Assembly (NCBI GenBank): GCA_016219965.1
Contig: JACRJM010000007.1
Location: 1-64,000, forward strand
Source: Candidatus Schekmanbacteria bacterium
GTDB lineage: Bacteria; Schekmanbacteria; GWA2-38-11; J061
DNA: 64,000 nucleotides
Direction of reading: 5' to 3'
Shown here: positions 55,370-64,000 of the stretch, piece by piece
Layout: each line of letters begins with the position of its first letter
Position numbering within the stretch: the first letter of the stretch is position 1
The notes under the pieces: generated by a model
Database searches by the model: none
Told to the model about the DNA's origin: nothing
What the model saw: only the letters and a program-made list of their open reading frames with translations
Translations under genes and position numbers: made by a program

Positions 55370-57841
55370 CTATGGAGAAGCGGTGGCAGCGGCTTTGCAA
55401 TCTTTACCGTAAACTACACCTGTCAGGTTGAGTGCGCCGCCGGCCTCAATATCTCCGCTATCATTGCCGCACACATCTCCCTGATTTGCTGTAAGGTCGC
55501 CTGAGATTTTTAATCCCTTCCCCTGATTCTTGTTAATCTGGATGTTTGCGAGCACAGCTACCTCACCTTCGCCTGTCACAGTAATACCATGTCTCCCATT
55601 TCTACTAACCTCAAGAGAGTCAACGCTGCCTGCAAGAACACTGCTTTCACACCAGATACCTTCTTTTTTGTTATTATTGATTTTAGCCTGCTTGTTAATA
55701 ACAACCGATGCCGTCGTATAGATTCCCCGTCCTTTGTTATTAAGCATCTCAATGCCGTCAATCTCAATACCACGTCCATCAGTAACTGCGCCGATATTGG
55801 AAATTCCTGTTCCTCTATTGGAGCTTATTTCATTCGATATACCGTAGATTGTGAGGCTGCCATCCATCGTGATACCATTTCCTTTGTTCTTATTTACCTT
55901 GGCATTCTCCAAAGTAACAACACTGCCTTTAGACTGAACCTTAATACCTATACCTTTATTCCCAATGACCTCAAGAAAATCAACGCCTCCGGCAAGAACA
56001 CTGCTACCGCACCAGATACCCTCCTTTTTGTTCTCGTTGATTTTAGCTTGTTTGTTGATGACAACCGAAGCTGTTGAATAGATTCCTCTGCCTTTGTTGT
56101 TAAGCATCTCAATTCCGTAAATCTCTATTCCACGCCCATCAGTGACTGCACCTATATTGGAAATTCCTGTCCCGCCATTATTGCTGACCTGATTTGCCGT
56201 TCCATAAATTGTGAGGGCACCATCCATAGTAATCCCATTCCCTTTGTTCTTGTTAATCTTCACATTCTCAAGAGTAACAACACTCCCCTTATTTTTGGAC
56301 CAAATACCTGCGCCACCGTTCTTCACTACCTCAAGAGACTGGATTGAGGCTGCAAGGATGCTCCCATGTTGCGTGAAAATGCCTCCATCTTCGTTATGGT
56401 TGATCTTGGCACTCGTGAAAATATCTATTGTATTCACTGCATTGATACCAAAACCATTGTTATCAAGTATCTCCACATCTTCAACAGTTATTTCACCTGC
56501 ACTATATATGCCGTCACCGGAAAAGTTTTTTATTATCATTCCTTTTACTGCTCCATCTATCCCGGAAAAACTTACACCGGTGGCGATCCCTGCATTTATG
56601 CCGTCCAGTTCCACTTTACCGCCGGGTTGCATGGTAGCATCTATTGTCTCTGCCTCTTTAAGTACAGGAAGTTTCTTTTTCGGACGAATAACAGGTGCGA
56701 TAGAACTTGCTTTAGAAGTAGTTCCTCCGCTTATAAAGAAAGTAATTGTATCCTCTCCAACTCGGGCATTTGCTTCCTCCATTGCCGCACGAAGAGTACA
56801 TTCCGGATCACCACCGGCAGTTGTCTTGCCTGTGTTGCAAGCGCCATCTGTTACATCAGTATCAGAACTATCACCTGTGGAATTGACCACCAATCCGGTT
56901 TTCGTCTCTGCCGTGACTGATATATGCACCGGTATCAAATCTATCAGCGGCACACATGCCGAAGGGTTTTCATTGCTGTAATTAGTGACTAGTGGGTTTT
57001 GAATCGTAAGATAATAATCACCGTTACTGCCTAAAGACATTGCAAAGTCTTCATATCCCGCATAGGAGTCAGAAATTATTTCTACAGTGCCGTTGTCTTT
57101 GTAATTGATTTTCCCAAGAGAGATTCTAGGATTATAATATATCTGTCCTGAATAGTTTTCCGGATTGGTTATTGATGCCTTTACGGTAACCTTGTCCCCT
57201 TTTTTTCCGGAAAACTTATAACGAACTATGTCTTTGTCCAAACTTACTGAATAAAAATTCACATCTTTTTCCAGCCCCTTTGACAGCAAAAATTCTTCAT
57301 CGTATGAATTCAGCATATCATATATTCTGTATTTTATATTTGCGGGAAGAGAATTACATATAGGGCAATATTGCGAAGAGCCGGCGTTATAGTTAACCTC
57401 AGGATAGACTTTTAAAATCAATGAAAAATCATTAATATCGTTGGAAGTTGAAGATACCGTCCAATCATAACCACCCGCTTGTGACACGGTAGAAAAATAC
57501 CCACCGTAATCTAATGTGCAATCAGTACAATCATTTGCCGGCTCTATATATCCATAAATATTTGTTGGTTGTTCAGCGGACAGGAAAATTCCGTATCTTC
57601 CTTCAGATTTGTTATCAAGCAGACTTTTAATCCCTACCTCAATGGTAAATGGCACTGTTGCAACAGGCAGGCTGCTCTCTCCATTATAAACATCAGAAGG
57701 GATGCAATCAAAGTTTGATATAGTTATCGTCCCGGTTATTGGCACATCACCGTAAGATAAAGAAACCGGCATGAAAAAGCTTAAGATGCCCCCAAACACA
57801 AAAAAAACAGCCAGGAATAATTTACTAAATAATCTCTTCAT
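55370..57841 (-). CDS. Secreted right-handed beta-helix protein (CSLREA type) with internal duplication
   Basis: About 823 aa from ATG 57841, chosen because CGGAG lies 7 nt upstream; an upstream ATG at 57880 lacks a site. A Sec signal peptide is followed by an unassigned beta-rich N-terminal half (to ~330). A CSLREA-like segment (CTLRAAMEEANARVGEDTI) then leads into parallel beta-helix repeats ending near the C-terminus. Repeats have ~23-residue rungs with NKGNGI-type motifs. Two 120-residue blocks are nearly identical. Such proteins are secreted or surface-exposed, with adhesion or glycan-binding roles in general. Confidence 0.8.
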   Translation of the reverse strand: MKRLFSKLFLAVFFVFGGILSFFMPVSLSYGDVPITGTITISNFDCIPSDVYNGESSLPVATVPFTIEVGIKSLLDNKSEGRYGIFLSAEQPTNIYGYIEPANDCTDCTLDYGGYFSTVSQAGGYDWTVSSTSNDINDFSLILKVYPEVNYNAGSSQYCPICNSLPANIKYRIYDMLNSYDEEFLLSKGLEKDVNFYSVSLDKDIVRYKFSGKKGDKVTVKASITNPENYSGQIYYNPRISLGKINYKDNGTVEIISDSYAGYEDFAMSLGSNGDYYLTIQNPLVTNYSNENPSACVPLIDLIPVHISVTAETKTGLVVNSTGDSSDTDVTDGACNTGKTTAGGDPECTLRAAMEEANARVGEDTITFFISGGTTSKASSIAPVIRPKKKLPVLKEAETIDATMQPGGKVELDGINAGIATGVSFSGIDGAVKGMIIKNFSGDGIYSAGEITVEDVEILDNNGFGINAVNTIDIFTSAKINHNEDGGIFTQHGSILAASIQSLEVVKNGGAGIWSKNKGSVVTLENVKINKNKGNGITMDGALTIYGTANQVSNNGGTGISNIGAVTDGRGIEIYGIEMLNNKGRGIYSTASVVINKQAKINENKKEGIWCGSSVLAGGVDFLEVIGNKGIGIKVQSKGSVVTLENAKVNKNKGNGITMDGSLTIYGISNEISSNRGTGISNIGAVTDGRGIEIDGIEMLNNKGRGIYTTASVVINKQAKINNNKKEGIWCESSVLAGSVDSLEVSRNGRHGITVTGEGEVAVLANIQINKNQGKGLKISGDLTANQGDVCGNDSGDIEAGGALNLTGVVYGKDCKAAATASP
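55600..56319. repeat. Tandem 360-bp duplication inside the beta-helix gene
   Basis: Matching landmarks on the plus strand recur exactly 360 nt apart: tcaacgc...gcaagaacactgct at 55621 and 55981, and ccatccat...gtgat/gtaat at 55861 and 56221. The unit encodes 120 residues and keeps the reading frame. The two copies differ at scattered positions, so the duplication is not very recent. Exact borders are estimates. Confidence 0.8.
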
Positions 57842-58162
57842 ATTGTCTCCGAAAAGTAAGCTAATATATTGTTTTTTCAATGCTCTTATTTACCAAAACG
57901 TCTGCTTTTGCTTTACTATATTATATTTTATTAACACATATCAACATCAAATCCTTTCTTTCTCTGCACTCTCTGCAAAGGATAGTTAAGGATAGTTTCA
58001 GAATGTAAAAAAGCAATAATCTATTTGACATTTATCTCTTTTTTATTTAGTTTCAGAGTTCTGCGGAAAACAGAAAGATGCTGAAATATAAGACCACAAT
58101 CTGAAAACCGGTTTTTCCCAGGAAAAATTATATAACATTAACCTTTGGCGCTTTGAGGGAGT
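57842..58162. other. Intergenic region with short tandem repeat and possible ilvE promoter
   Basis: No gene is supported in these 321 nt. A 10-nt unit aaggatagtt occurs twice in tandem at 57978-57997, preceded by ctctgca repeated twice. TTGACA at 58025-58030 with a weak TAGTTT 17 nt away might start ilvE transcription, leaving a leader of about 100 nt. The ilvE ribosome binding site GAGGGAG lies at 58153-58159. Confidence 0.4.
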
Positions 58163-59074
58163 ATGGAAAAGTCTGATAAAATATGGATGGATGGGAAATT
58201 AGTTGACTGGGATGATGCTAAAATCCATATCCTCACCAATACATTCAACTATGGACTCGGCGTTTTTGAAGGAATAAGGTGCTATAACACAGCAAAAGGT
58301 CCTGCTATATTCCGACTCGAAGAGCATCTCGACAGACTTTACAACTCTGCAAAGATAGCGTCCATAAAGCCCAACTTCTCAAAAGATGAACTAAGAAAAG
58401 CGCTTATCAAAACCATAAAAGTCAATAAACTCAAAGAATGCTATATAAAACCAATCATCTATTATGGCTACGGCGAGATCGGTCTATATCCAAAGAACAA
58501 CCCTGTAAACAGCGCTATATCGGTTTATCCATGGGGCGCATATCTTGGGGCAGAGGGATTGTCAAACGGTATAAGTGTTAAAATCTCATCATTCTCAAGA
58601 CATTATATCAACGCTGCCATGACAAAGGCAAAGATATGTGGTTTCTATGCCAATTCTCAGCTTGCCAAGATGGAAGCCATTGAAAACGGATATGACGAGG
58701 CATTGCTTCTTGACACCGAGGGACGGGTTGCTGAAGGCTCAGGGGAAAACCTTTTTATAATAAAAAACGGAAAGTTAATGACGCCTCCGGTGCTTACCGT
58801 ACTTGACGGAATCACTCGGGACAGCGCCATCCAGATAGCCCGCTATAAGAAATATGTGGTTGAAGAAGCATCTCTTACAAGGGATATGGTCTATATAGCA
58901 GACGAAGCATTCTTTACAGGAACTGCCGCCGAGTTGACACCTATCAGGGAAATAGATAAAAGACCTATAGGGATCGGTAAGACCGGTCCGGTGACAAAAC
59001 AGCTTCAGGAGGAATTCTTTAAAGCTGCAAAAGGAAAGAATAAGGATTTTCTCCACTGGCTTACATTTATATGA
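58163..59074 (+). CDS. ilvE: Branched-chain amino acid aminotransferase
   Basis: PLP-dependent class IV aminotransferase, 303 aa, that interconverts Val, Leu and Ile with their oxo acids. N-terminal blocks WMDGKLVDWDDA and FNYGLGVFEGIRCY, the catalytic-lysine region AAMTKAKICGFYANSQLAKMEA (lysine about residue 156), DEALLLDTEGRVAEGSGENLF and the C-terminal DEAFFTGTAAELTPI are typical. Specificity among class IV enzymes (D-amino acid or 4-amino-4-deoxychorismate types) is judged from these blocks. It is followed closely (22 nt) by the zinc-ribbon gene. Confidence 0.93.
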   Translation: MEKSDKIWMDGKLVDWDDAKIHILTNTFNYGLGVFEGIRCYNTAKGPAIFRLEEHLDRLYNSAKIASIKPNFSKDELRKALIKTIKVNKLKECYIKPIIYYGYGEIGLYPKNNPVNSAISVYPWGAYLGAEGLSNGISVKISSFSRHYINAAMTKAKICGFYANSQLAKMEAIENGYDEALLLDTEGRVAEGSGENLFIIKNGKLMTPPVLTVLDGITRDSAIQIARYKKYVVEEASLTRDMVYIADEAFFTGTAAELTPIREIDKRPIGIGKTGPVTKQLQEEFFKAAKGKNKDFLHWLTFI

Positions 59075-59096
59075 AATAAGAAGGAGGCTTAAGGGT

Positions 59097-59408
59097 ATGC
59101 CGATTTACGAATACGAATGCAATGATTGCCAGAATAAATTTGAAGTATTTAAAAACATTACAGACAATAATGGGAGCAAATGCCCAAAATGCTCATCTGA
59201 AAAAGTTCAGCGCTTAATATCCCATTCAGGATTCATACTTAAAGGTTCAGGCTGGTATGTAACAGATTATCCCTCAGAATCGCGCAAAAAAGGCATGGCA
59301 TCAGAAGGAACAACATCAAAAAGCTCTACTATAAAACCCTCGGTCACTTCGACCACGTCAACTTCAACAACATCAACTGCCGATTCAAAACCAAAAACTG
59401 CAGCATAG
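59097..59408 (+). CDS. FmdB-type zinc-ribbon protein
   Basis: 103 aa. It begins MPIYEYEC, the hallmark of the FmdB regulatory family (TIGR02605), with CxxC pairs CNDC (9-12) and CPKC (about 33-36). After residue 60 the chain becomes a low-complexity Ser/Thr/Lys tail. The name comes from a formylmethanofuran dehydrogenase regulator, but the bacterial role is undefined. AAGGAGGC precedes the ATG. Confidence 0.93.
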   Translation: MPIYEYECNDCQNKFEVFKNITDNNGSKCPKCSSEKVQRLISHSGFILKGSGWYVTDYPSESRKKGMASEGTTSKSSTIKPSVTSTTSTSTTSTADSKPKTAA

Positions 59409-59499
59409 AAGACAAGACTTTAAATTCTGCAATGATATTCTCTTAGGACATCAAAAAATAGATTTGCATTTTTCCGGTTGATGATATTAATTCCTACAC

Positions 59500-59682
59500 A
59501 TGGAAACTCATTGCGATCTTAAAGTCGGAATGTTCGTAACCCATGACAAATTCGGCAGAGGACGGATATTGAAAATCCACTGCAAGGAAAATGATACTGT
59601 CATAGAAGTAAGCTTTGTAAACTATGGGACAAGAAAGTTATCTCTCAATAACACCAAGTTTCTGAAGGTTGAAGAAGAATAA
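59500..59682 (+). CDS. Small Tudor/SH3-like protein
   Basis: 60 aa. The pattern VGMFVTHDKFGRGRILKI...VEVSFVNYGTRKLSLNNTKFLKV matches the small beta-barrel found at the C-terminus of UvrD/PcrA helicases and in stand-alone DUF3553-type proteins, which bind nucleic acid or RNA polymerase. No helicase is fused. The ATG is 2 nt before the next gene region and 91 nt after fmdB; it ends 2 nt before the oxidase gene. Likely real, role unknown. Confidence 0.7.
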   Translation: METHCDLKVGMFVTHDKFGRGRILKIHCKENDTVIEVSFVNYGTRKLSLNNTKFLKVEEE

Positions 59683-59684
59683 AA

Positions 59685-61091
59685 ATGATTGATGTTGAAG
59701 CTCAAAAGCAATTTAGAGACATAGTCGGGAAAGAACGCTTTTCAACTGCAAGAGAAGACCTTGTCTGCTACTCCTATGATGCTGCAAACCTTCCCTATCT
59801 GCCCGATGCAGTTATTTTTCCTCTAAGTGAAGCGGAAGTTGTGGAAATTATAAAAACAGCTTTCAGATATAATATCCCTGTTTTTCCGCGCGGAGCAGGC
59901 TCAGGATTTACGGGGGGAAGTTTACCTGTCAAAGGCGGCCTCGTTGTCTGTATGGCTAAGATGGACAGGATAATAAACATAGACGAAGATAACCTCACTG
60001 TTGAGGTTGAGCCCGGAGTGATAACTGAAAAACTCCAGCAGGCTGTAGAGAAAAAAGGGCTTTTCTATCCTCCTGATCCGGCAAGTTTGAAGTTTTCAAC
60101 TATTGGCGGAAATATCGCAGAATGTTCCGGAGGCCCGAGAGCGGCGAAATATGGAGTCACAAGGGACTATTTGCTAAGCGTTAATATTGTCACTCCTCCG
60201 GGAATAGTAATAAAAAGCGGCGCAAAAACAGCAAAGAGCGTTGTTGGCTTTGATTTGACCCGTCTTATAGCGGGCTCTGAAGGAACATTGGGTATAATCA
60301 CAAAGGCAACACTTAAACTCATCCCTATGCCTGAGCAAAGGCAGTGCATACTCGCGCTTTTCAAATCGATAAGGGATGCAGCTACGACAGTCTCCGAGCT
60401 TACTGCAGCCCGCATAATCCCATCAACGCTTGAGTTCATGGACTACACCTGTATTAAGACTGTTAGCAATTATCTTAACCTTGGCATTCCTGATGAATGC
60501 AAGGCACTCCTTCTTATTGAAGTGGATGGCTCTAAAGAAGATGTAGCTTCAAAAAGCAGAAAAGCTGAAGAAATATGCAGGAGAAAAAATCCTGTTGACA
60601 TAAGGACAGCTTCAACAAATGAAGAAATGGAAAAGCTCTGGACTGTAAGACGTGGAGTTTCCTCTGCCATCGGAAGATTATCAAAAACAAAGATAAACGA
60701 GGACATCACGGTGCCCCGCAATAAAATTCCCGATATCCTTGATGAGGTCTATAAAATCGCAGATAAATACAGGCTTTCAATAATCTGCTTTGGACACGCA
60801 GGTGACGGGAATATCCATACCAACATCATGACTGACAGGGAAAATAAAGAAGAAATGGGAAGGGTAGAAAAAGCTGTTGAAGAGATATTTGCAGCAACAC
60901 TGAAGGCAGGGGGAACCATCTCAGGAGAGCATGGGATAGGGATAACAAAATCCCCCTACATTTCAATGGAGCTAAATCAGGAATATCTAAATCTCATGTG
61001 GCGTGTAAAGAAATCCTTTGACCCTACTGAGATAATGAACCCGGGAAAGGTATTCCCTCCGGACTTTGTCTATACGCCATTTCTTGTGTGA
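59685..61091 (+). CDS. FAD-linked oxidase, GlcD/D-lactate dehydrogenase type
   Basis: 468 aa. An N-terminal FAD_binding_4 domain (about 35-215) has PVFPRGAGSGFTGGSLP and GGNIAECSGGPRAAKYG. A C-terminal FAD-oxidase domain (about 220-460) ends in GHAGDGNIHTNIM and SGEHGIGITK, which hold the substrate histidines. The family oxidises glycolate or D-lactate in the cytoplasm, feeding electrons to the quinone pool, usually with an iron-sulfur GlcF partner. No glcF is adjacent. The start codon ATG is 2 nt after the small Tudor-like gene. Confidence 0.93.
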   Translation: MIDVEAQKQFRDIVGKERFSTAREDLVCYSYDAANLPYLPDAVIFPLSEAEVVEIIKTAFRYNIPVFPRGAGSGFTGGSLPVKGGLVVCMAKMDRIINIDEDNLTVEVEPGVITEKLQQAVEKKGLFYPPDPASLKFSTIGGNIAECSGGPRAAKYGVTRDYLLSVNIVTPPGIVIKSGAKTAKSVVGFDLTRLIAGSEGTLGIITKATLKLIPMPEQRQCILALFKSIRDAATTVSELTAARIIPSTLEFMDYTCIKTVSNYLNLGIPDECKALLLIEVDGSKEDVASKSRKAEEICRRKNPVDIRTASTNEEMEKLWTVRRGVSSAIGRLSKTKINEDITVPRNKIPDILDEVYKIADKYRLSIICFGHAGDGNIHTNIMTDRENKEEMGRVEKAVEEIFAATLKAGGTISGEHGIGITKSPYISMELNQEYLNLMWRVKKSFDPTEIMNPGKVFPPDFVYTPFLV

Positions 61092-61291
61092 ATTTACCTC
61101 AGATGAACATATCTCTTTATGTCGCCATTTTGGCACCTTGAAAAGAGAACATGCTGAAATCAAGGTTGTTTTTGGCGCTATACAACAGCAGTAACGCAAA
61201 TCCAATTGATTTAATTCCTTGCTTCAGATAATAAAAAGGAATAATCCTGCTATATTATAAAACGCTTAAATAACGAGAAATAACAGGAAAG

Positions 61292-61945
61292 ATGTTGAAT
61301 ACTTTTACAGCTTTCTTTACCGTTGCTTATGATTTTTGGATTCTTTTTTTTCTCACATACTTCCCTATGATTTGGAACTTAATAAATACAAATATAGTAG
61401 GAACGTTTTTTGGAGCTTTCTTGGGATTTTTATTTGCTCTTTATCTTGAAAGATTGAGAGAGCATAAGGAATCAAACTCTGAAAAAGTAGAATCACTTCA
61501 AAATACTATAAATATGCTCAAGGTAATTGAAAATGAAATAAAGTTTAATTTTGAAAGGAAAAAACAAATTAACGAAGAAGCTTATAAGCCGCTACCCGAC
61601 GGGAAAGCAATAATCACAATGCCATATTATAATTTAGATGATTCTTCAAAAAAAGCATTATGGAGTGAGGTAGCTAACTCTTTAAAAGATGACCCTGATT
61701 TCACAATATTTATCAACGCATTATACAGGCATTTTAACTTAATAAACAGAATGCTTGATATATTGGCAAAAGATTACCAAACAGAAAAATTCGAAGTTCT
61801 TAAGGAACCATTTATTAAACTAATTGAACTAAATAAAAGATATGTTGAAAATATTACAGACCTATCAGAAATAAAGGAACTTTATCAAATCCAAGAAAAA
61901 ATATCCAAATTAGAAGACGAATTAATAAAGTTAAAATTTGAGTAA
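61292..61945 (+). CDS. Hypothetical membrane-anchored coiled-coil protein next to hsdM
   Basis: 217 aa, not recognised. Two N-terminal hydrophobic segments (about 10-30 and 35-52, the second with GTFFGAFLGFLFALYL) form a membrane anchor. A charged helical domain follows, with a coiled-coil-like final third (ISKLEDELIKLKFE). No catalytic motif is visible. AACAGGAAAG precedes the ATG. It ends 3 nt before hsdM, so it is almost certainly co-transcribed with the restriction-modification genes, though such an anchor is not a standard type I subunit. The DNA is more AT-rich than hsdM. Confidence 0.7.
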   Translation: MLNTFTAFFTVAYDFWILFFLTYFPMIWNLINTNIVGTFFGAFLGFLFALYLERLREHKESNSEKVESLQNTINMLKVIENEIKFNFERKKQINEEAYKPLPDGKAIITMPYYNLDDSSKKALWSEVANSLKDDPDFTIFINALYRHFNLINRMLDILAKDYQTEKFEVLKEPFIKLIELNKRYVENITDLSEIKELYQIQEKISKLEDELIKLKFE

Positions 61946-61948
61946 CTA

Positions 61949-63502
61949 ATGGCAGGCAATCATAACGATATTGAAAAAAAGCTCTGGGAGGCAGCAGACC
62001 AACTAAGGGCAAATTCAAAACTTAAATCCTCTGAGTATTCGGTTCCTGTTCTTGGTCTTATCTTCCTTCGTTATGCTGACTACAAGTTCACTGCTGTTGA
62101 GGAGGAGATAAAGAAGCATCAACCTGCAGGAAGCCGCAGGGCAATTTCAAAGACAGACTTTCAAGAAAAGGGAGTGATGTTTCTTCCTGAAATTTCCCGC
62201 TTTTCAACTTTGCTGAAACTCCCGGAAGGCGAAAACATAGGCAAGGCAATAAATGACGCCATGAAAGCGATTGAAGAGCAGAATGAAGAATTAAAGGATG
62301 TGCTTCCTAAAACCTACAACCGCCTTGAAAATGATGTCCTCGTTGCTCTGCTTAAACAATTTTCAAGTATAGCGATGGACATGGAAGGCGATGTCTTCGG
62401 GAAAATCTATGAATACTTCCTTGGCAAGTTTGCAATGAGCGAAGGGCAGCGTGGTGGAGAGTTCTTTACTCCTATATCTCTTGTTAAACTCATTGTAGAT
62501 GTCATTGAGCCCTACCACGGAAGAATTTATGACCCTGCCTGCGGTTCAGGTGGCATGTTTGTCCAAAGCGCAAAGTTCGTAGAACGGCACAAAAAGAGAC
62601 CAAGTTCAGAAATCATGGTCTATGGTCAAGAAAAGACCGCAGAAACTGTTCGGCTATGCAGGATGAACCTTGCCGTGCACGGTCTGTCAGGAGACATCAG
62701 ACAGGGAAACACATACTACGAAGACCTGCATAACTCCTTCGGGAAGTTCGATTTCGTTATGGCAAATCCTCCTTTCAATGTGAATGGAATTGACAAGGAG
62801 AAGATAAGCAAGGACAAAAGATTCTCTTACGGAATACCAAAACCAGACAACGGCAACTATCTCTGGATTGAGATATTCCTGAGCGCCCTGAATGATAACG
62901 GCAGGGCAGGTTTCGTAATGGCTAACTCGGCAAGCGATGCAAGGCAGTCTGAGCTTGAGATACGGCAGAATATGATTGAAGGAAATACTGTTGATGTGAT
63001 GATTTCCATAGGTTCAAACTTCTTTTACACAGTTACGCTGCCCTGCACTCTCTGGTTCTTTGACAAAGGCAAAGTAAAGACAGACCGCAAATATAAAGTT
63101 CTTTTTATAGATGCCCGCCACATCTTTAACCAGATAGACCGTGCCCACAGGGATTTCCTGCCAGAGCAGATTGAGTTTATATCTAACATTGTTAGGCTCT
63201 ATCGGGGAGAAGGTGTTGAAACGGACAACGGAAGCCAAAAGCTTATGAAAGAGAACTTTCCCAAGGGGAAGTATCAGGACATTGCAGGGCTTTGCAAGGT
63301 TGTTCCCATTAAAGAAATAAAAGAACATGGCTACTCGCTTAATCCCGGACGGCATGTAGGGTTTACTGAGAAAGAAGCGGATGATTTTGATTTCTATGAG
63401 AGGCTTGAGGAGCTAAACGAAGAATTGGAGTTGTTGAATGTTGAGGCGAGAGAGTTAGAGGAAAGGATAGCAAATAACCTACTTGAATTGTTGGAAAAAT
63501 AA
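61949..63502 (+). CDS. hsdM: Type I restriction-modification DNA methyltransferase HsdM
   Basis: N6-adenine methyltransferase subunit, 517 aa. An HsdM_N helical domain (about 8-140) is followed by the MTase domain (about 150-440): [15 protein letters not shown], motif [11 protein letters not shown], and the catalytic motif IV NPPF. The C-terminal part (to 517) has coiled-coil segments for contact with HsdS. In a type I complex (HsdM2-S, plus HsdR) it protects host DNA. hsdS follows 11 nt later; hsdR is not in the window. Confidence 0.96.
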   Translation: MAGNHNDIEKKLWEAADQLRANSKLKSSEYSVPVLGLIFLRYADYKFTAVEEEIKKHQPAGSRRAISKTDFQEKGVMFLPEISRFSTLLKLPEGENIGKAINDAMKAIEEQNEELKDVLPKTYNRLENDVLVALLKQFSSIAMDMEGDVFGKIYEYFLGKFAMSEGQRGGEFFTPISLVKLIVDVIEPYHGRIYDPACGSGGMFVQSAKFVERHKKRPSSEIMVYGQEKTAETVRLCRMNLAVHGLSGDIRQGNTYYEDLHNSFGKFDFVMANPPFNVNGIDKEKISKDKRFSYGIPKPDNGNYLWIEIFLSALNDNGRAGFVMANSASDARQSELEIRQNMIEGNTVDVMISIGSNFFYTVTLPCTLWFFDKGKVKTDRKYKVLFIDARHIFNQIDRAHRDFLPEQIEFISNIVRLYRGEGVETDNGSQKLMKENFPKGKYQDIAGLCKVVPIKEIKEHGYSLNPGRHVGFTEKEADDFDFYERLEELNEELELLNVEARELEERIANNLLELLEK

Positions 63503-63513
63503 CATTGAATAAA

Positions 63514-64000
63514 ATGGAAAAAATACGTTCAACTTTAAGTGATGCATGTTTTCTGGTTACTGATGGCACGCATGATACTCCCAAAACTTTGGAGAGCGGT
63601 ATTCCATTTATAAAAGCAAAGGAAATAGTTGGTGAAATTATCGACTTTGAAAATTGTGAATATATTAGTTATGAAGACCATTTAAAAGTAATTGCTCGCT
63701 CGAAACCAGAGAAAGGAGATACTCTATTTGCTCATATAGGTGCTTCATTAGGTGAAGCTGCCTTTATAAAAACAAACATAGAATTTAGTATAAAAAACAT
63801 CGCATTATTTAAACCAAACTCTTCTAAAATTGATAACAGATATTTATTCTATTATATTATTAGCCCAAAATTTCAAGGCGAAATAAAAAGCCGCCGAACT
63901 GGTTCGGCACAGCCTTTCGTTAGCCTTGAATTCTTAAGGAATCATCCAATTGAGTATCATCATAATGTTAATACCCAACGCAAAATTGCTACTATCCTTT
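63514..64000 (+). CDS. hsdS: HsdS specificity subunit, N-terminal part (cut by window end)
   Basis: Open from ATG 63514 to the window end (162 codons visible). Features of a first target-recognition domain of HsdS are clear: LVTDGTHDTPKTLESGIPFIKAKEI, RSKPEKGDTLFAHIGASLGEAAF, then SGSAQPF-like TGSAQPFVSLEFLRNHPI and NTQRKIATIL, the conserved central region. It would set the DNA sequence recognised by this system. The gene follows hsdM by 11 nt. AT-rich codon use is normal for HsdS. Confidence 0.88.
   Translation, partial: MEKIRSTLSDACFLVTDGTHDTPKTLESGIPFIKAKEIVGEIIDFENCEYISYEDHLKVIARSKPEKGDTLFAHIGASLGEAAFIKTNIEFSIKNIALFKPNSSKIDNRYLFYYIISPKFQGEIKSRRTGSAQPFVSLEFLRNHPIEYHHNVNTQRKIATIL

Noticed and set aside
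57978-57997. Two-copy aaggatagtt as a CRISPR or iteron array
   Set aside because: Only two adjacent 10-nt copies without spacers.

Overview
The window reads as ordinary bacterial chromosome from an AT-rich, Gram-negative-type organism whose lineage I cannot name. Evidence for this includes a partial bacterial 16S rRNA gene, Sec and lipoprotein signals, undecaprenyl-phosphate glycan enzymes, a perfect Fur-box palindrome in front of feoB, HD-GYP and GGDEF signalling proteins, and two futalosine-pathway menaquinone genes. The mix resembles what is seen in deltaproteobacterial, Nitrospirota-like or candidate-phylum genomes. Placing the 16S fragment in a database would settle this. I see no phage, insertion sequence or CRISPR array.

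Layout. 1-1.4 kb: 5' part of a 16S rRNA gene (minus) behind a strong promoter, preceded by tRNA-Asn. 1.5-8.9 kb: an unrecognised protein, a PrxQ-type peroxiredoxin, cysS-rlmB, an HD-GYP protein, and a WecA-like transferase overlapping a GT4 glycosyltransferase. 8.9-15.4 kb (minus): smc with its own promoter, and ribD-nadB. 15.7-18.9 kb: sppA, a Yip1-like gene, a PfkB kinase and rsmI. 18.9-25.2 kb: a zinc-ribbon mini-protein, a membrane protein, a YifB/ComM ATPase, Fur-regulated feoB with a DtxR-FeoA fusion, and a C_GCAxxG_C_C protein. 25.4-42.1 kb: mixed housekeeping and envelope genes (response regulator, GT-C glycosyltransferases, methyltransferases, an MFS transporter, ndk, mqnA with a UbiD-type decarboxylase, RNase Z, a lone cofG, plsC, carA, a GAF-GGDEF cyclase).

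42.2-55.4 kb is the most unusual part: eight genes on the plus strand, the largest gap 43 nt. They run MarR regulator, BchH-type chelatase large subunit, MATE exporter with a His-rich N-terminus, three BchI-type AAA+ proteins (the middle one fused to a BchD-type VWA domain), a protein with about 48 histidines joined to the N-terminal membrane part of a P1B ATPase, and a complete P1B metal ATPase. No other tetrapyrrole gene is present. A 10-bp inverted repeat with a 16-nt spacer lies across the promoter. I infer one regulated unit that couples ATP-dependent metal insertion into an unknown macrocycle with metal binding and export. The third AAA+ subunit has lost the Walker B glutamate.

55.4-64 kb: a secreted beta-helix protein with a 360-bp tandem duplication, ilvE, an FmdB-type zinc ribbon, a small Tudor-like protein, a GlcD-type oxidase, and the start of a type I restriction-modification locus (membrane coiled-coil gene, hsdM, hsdS cut by the window end). 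In the lines I sampled, base composition is richer in GC from about 42 kb to 61 kb than in the first 25 kb.
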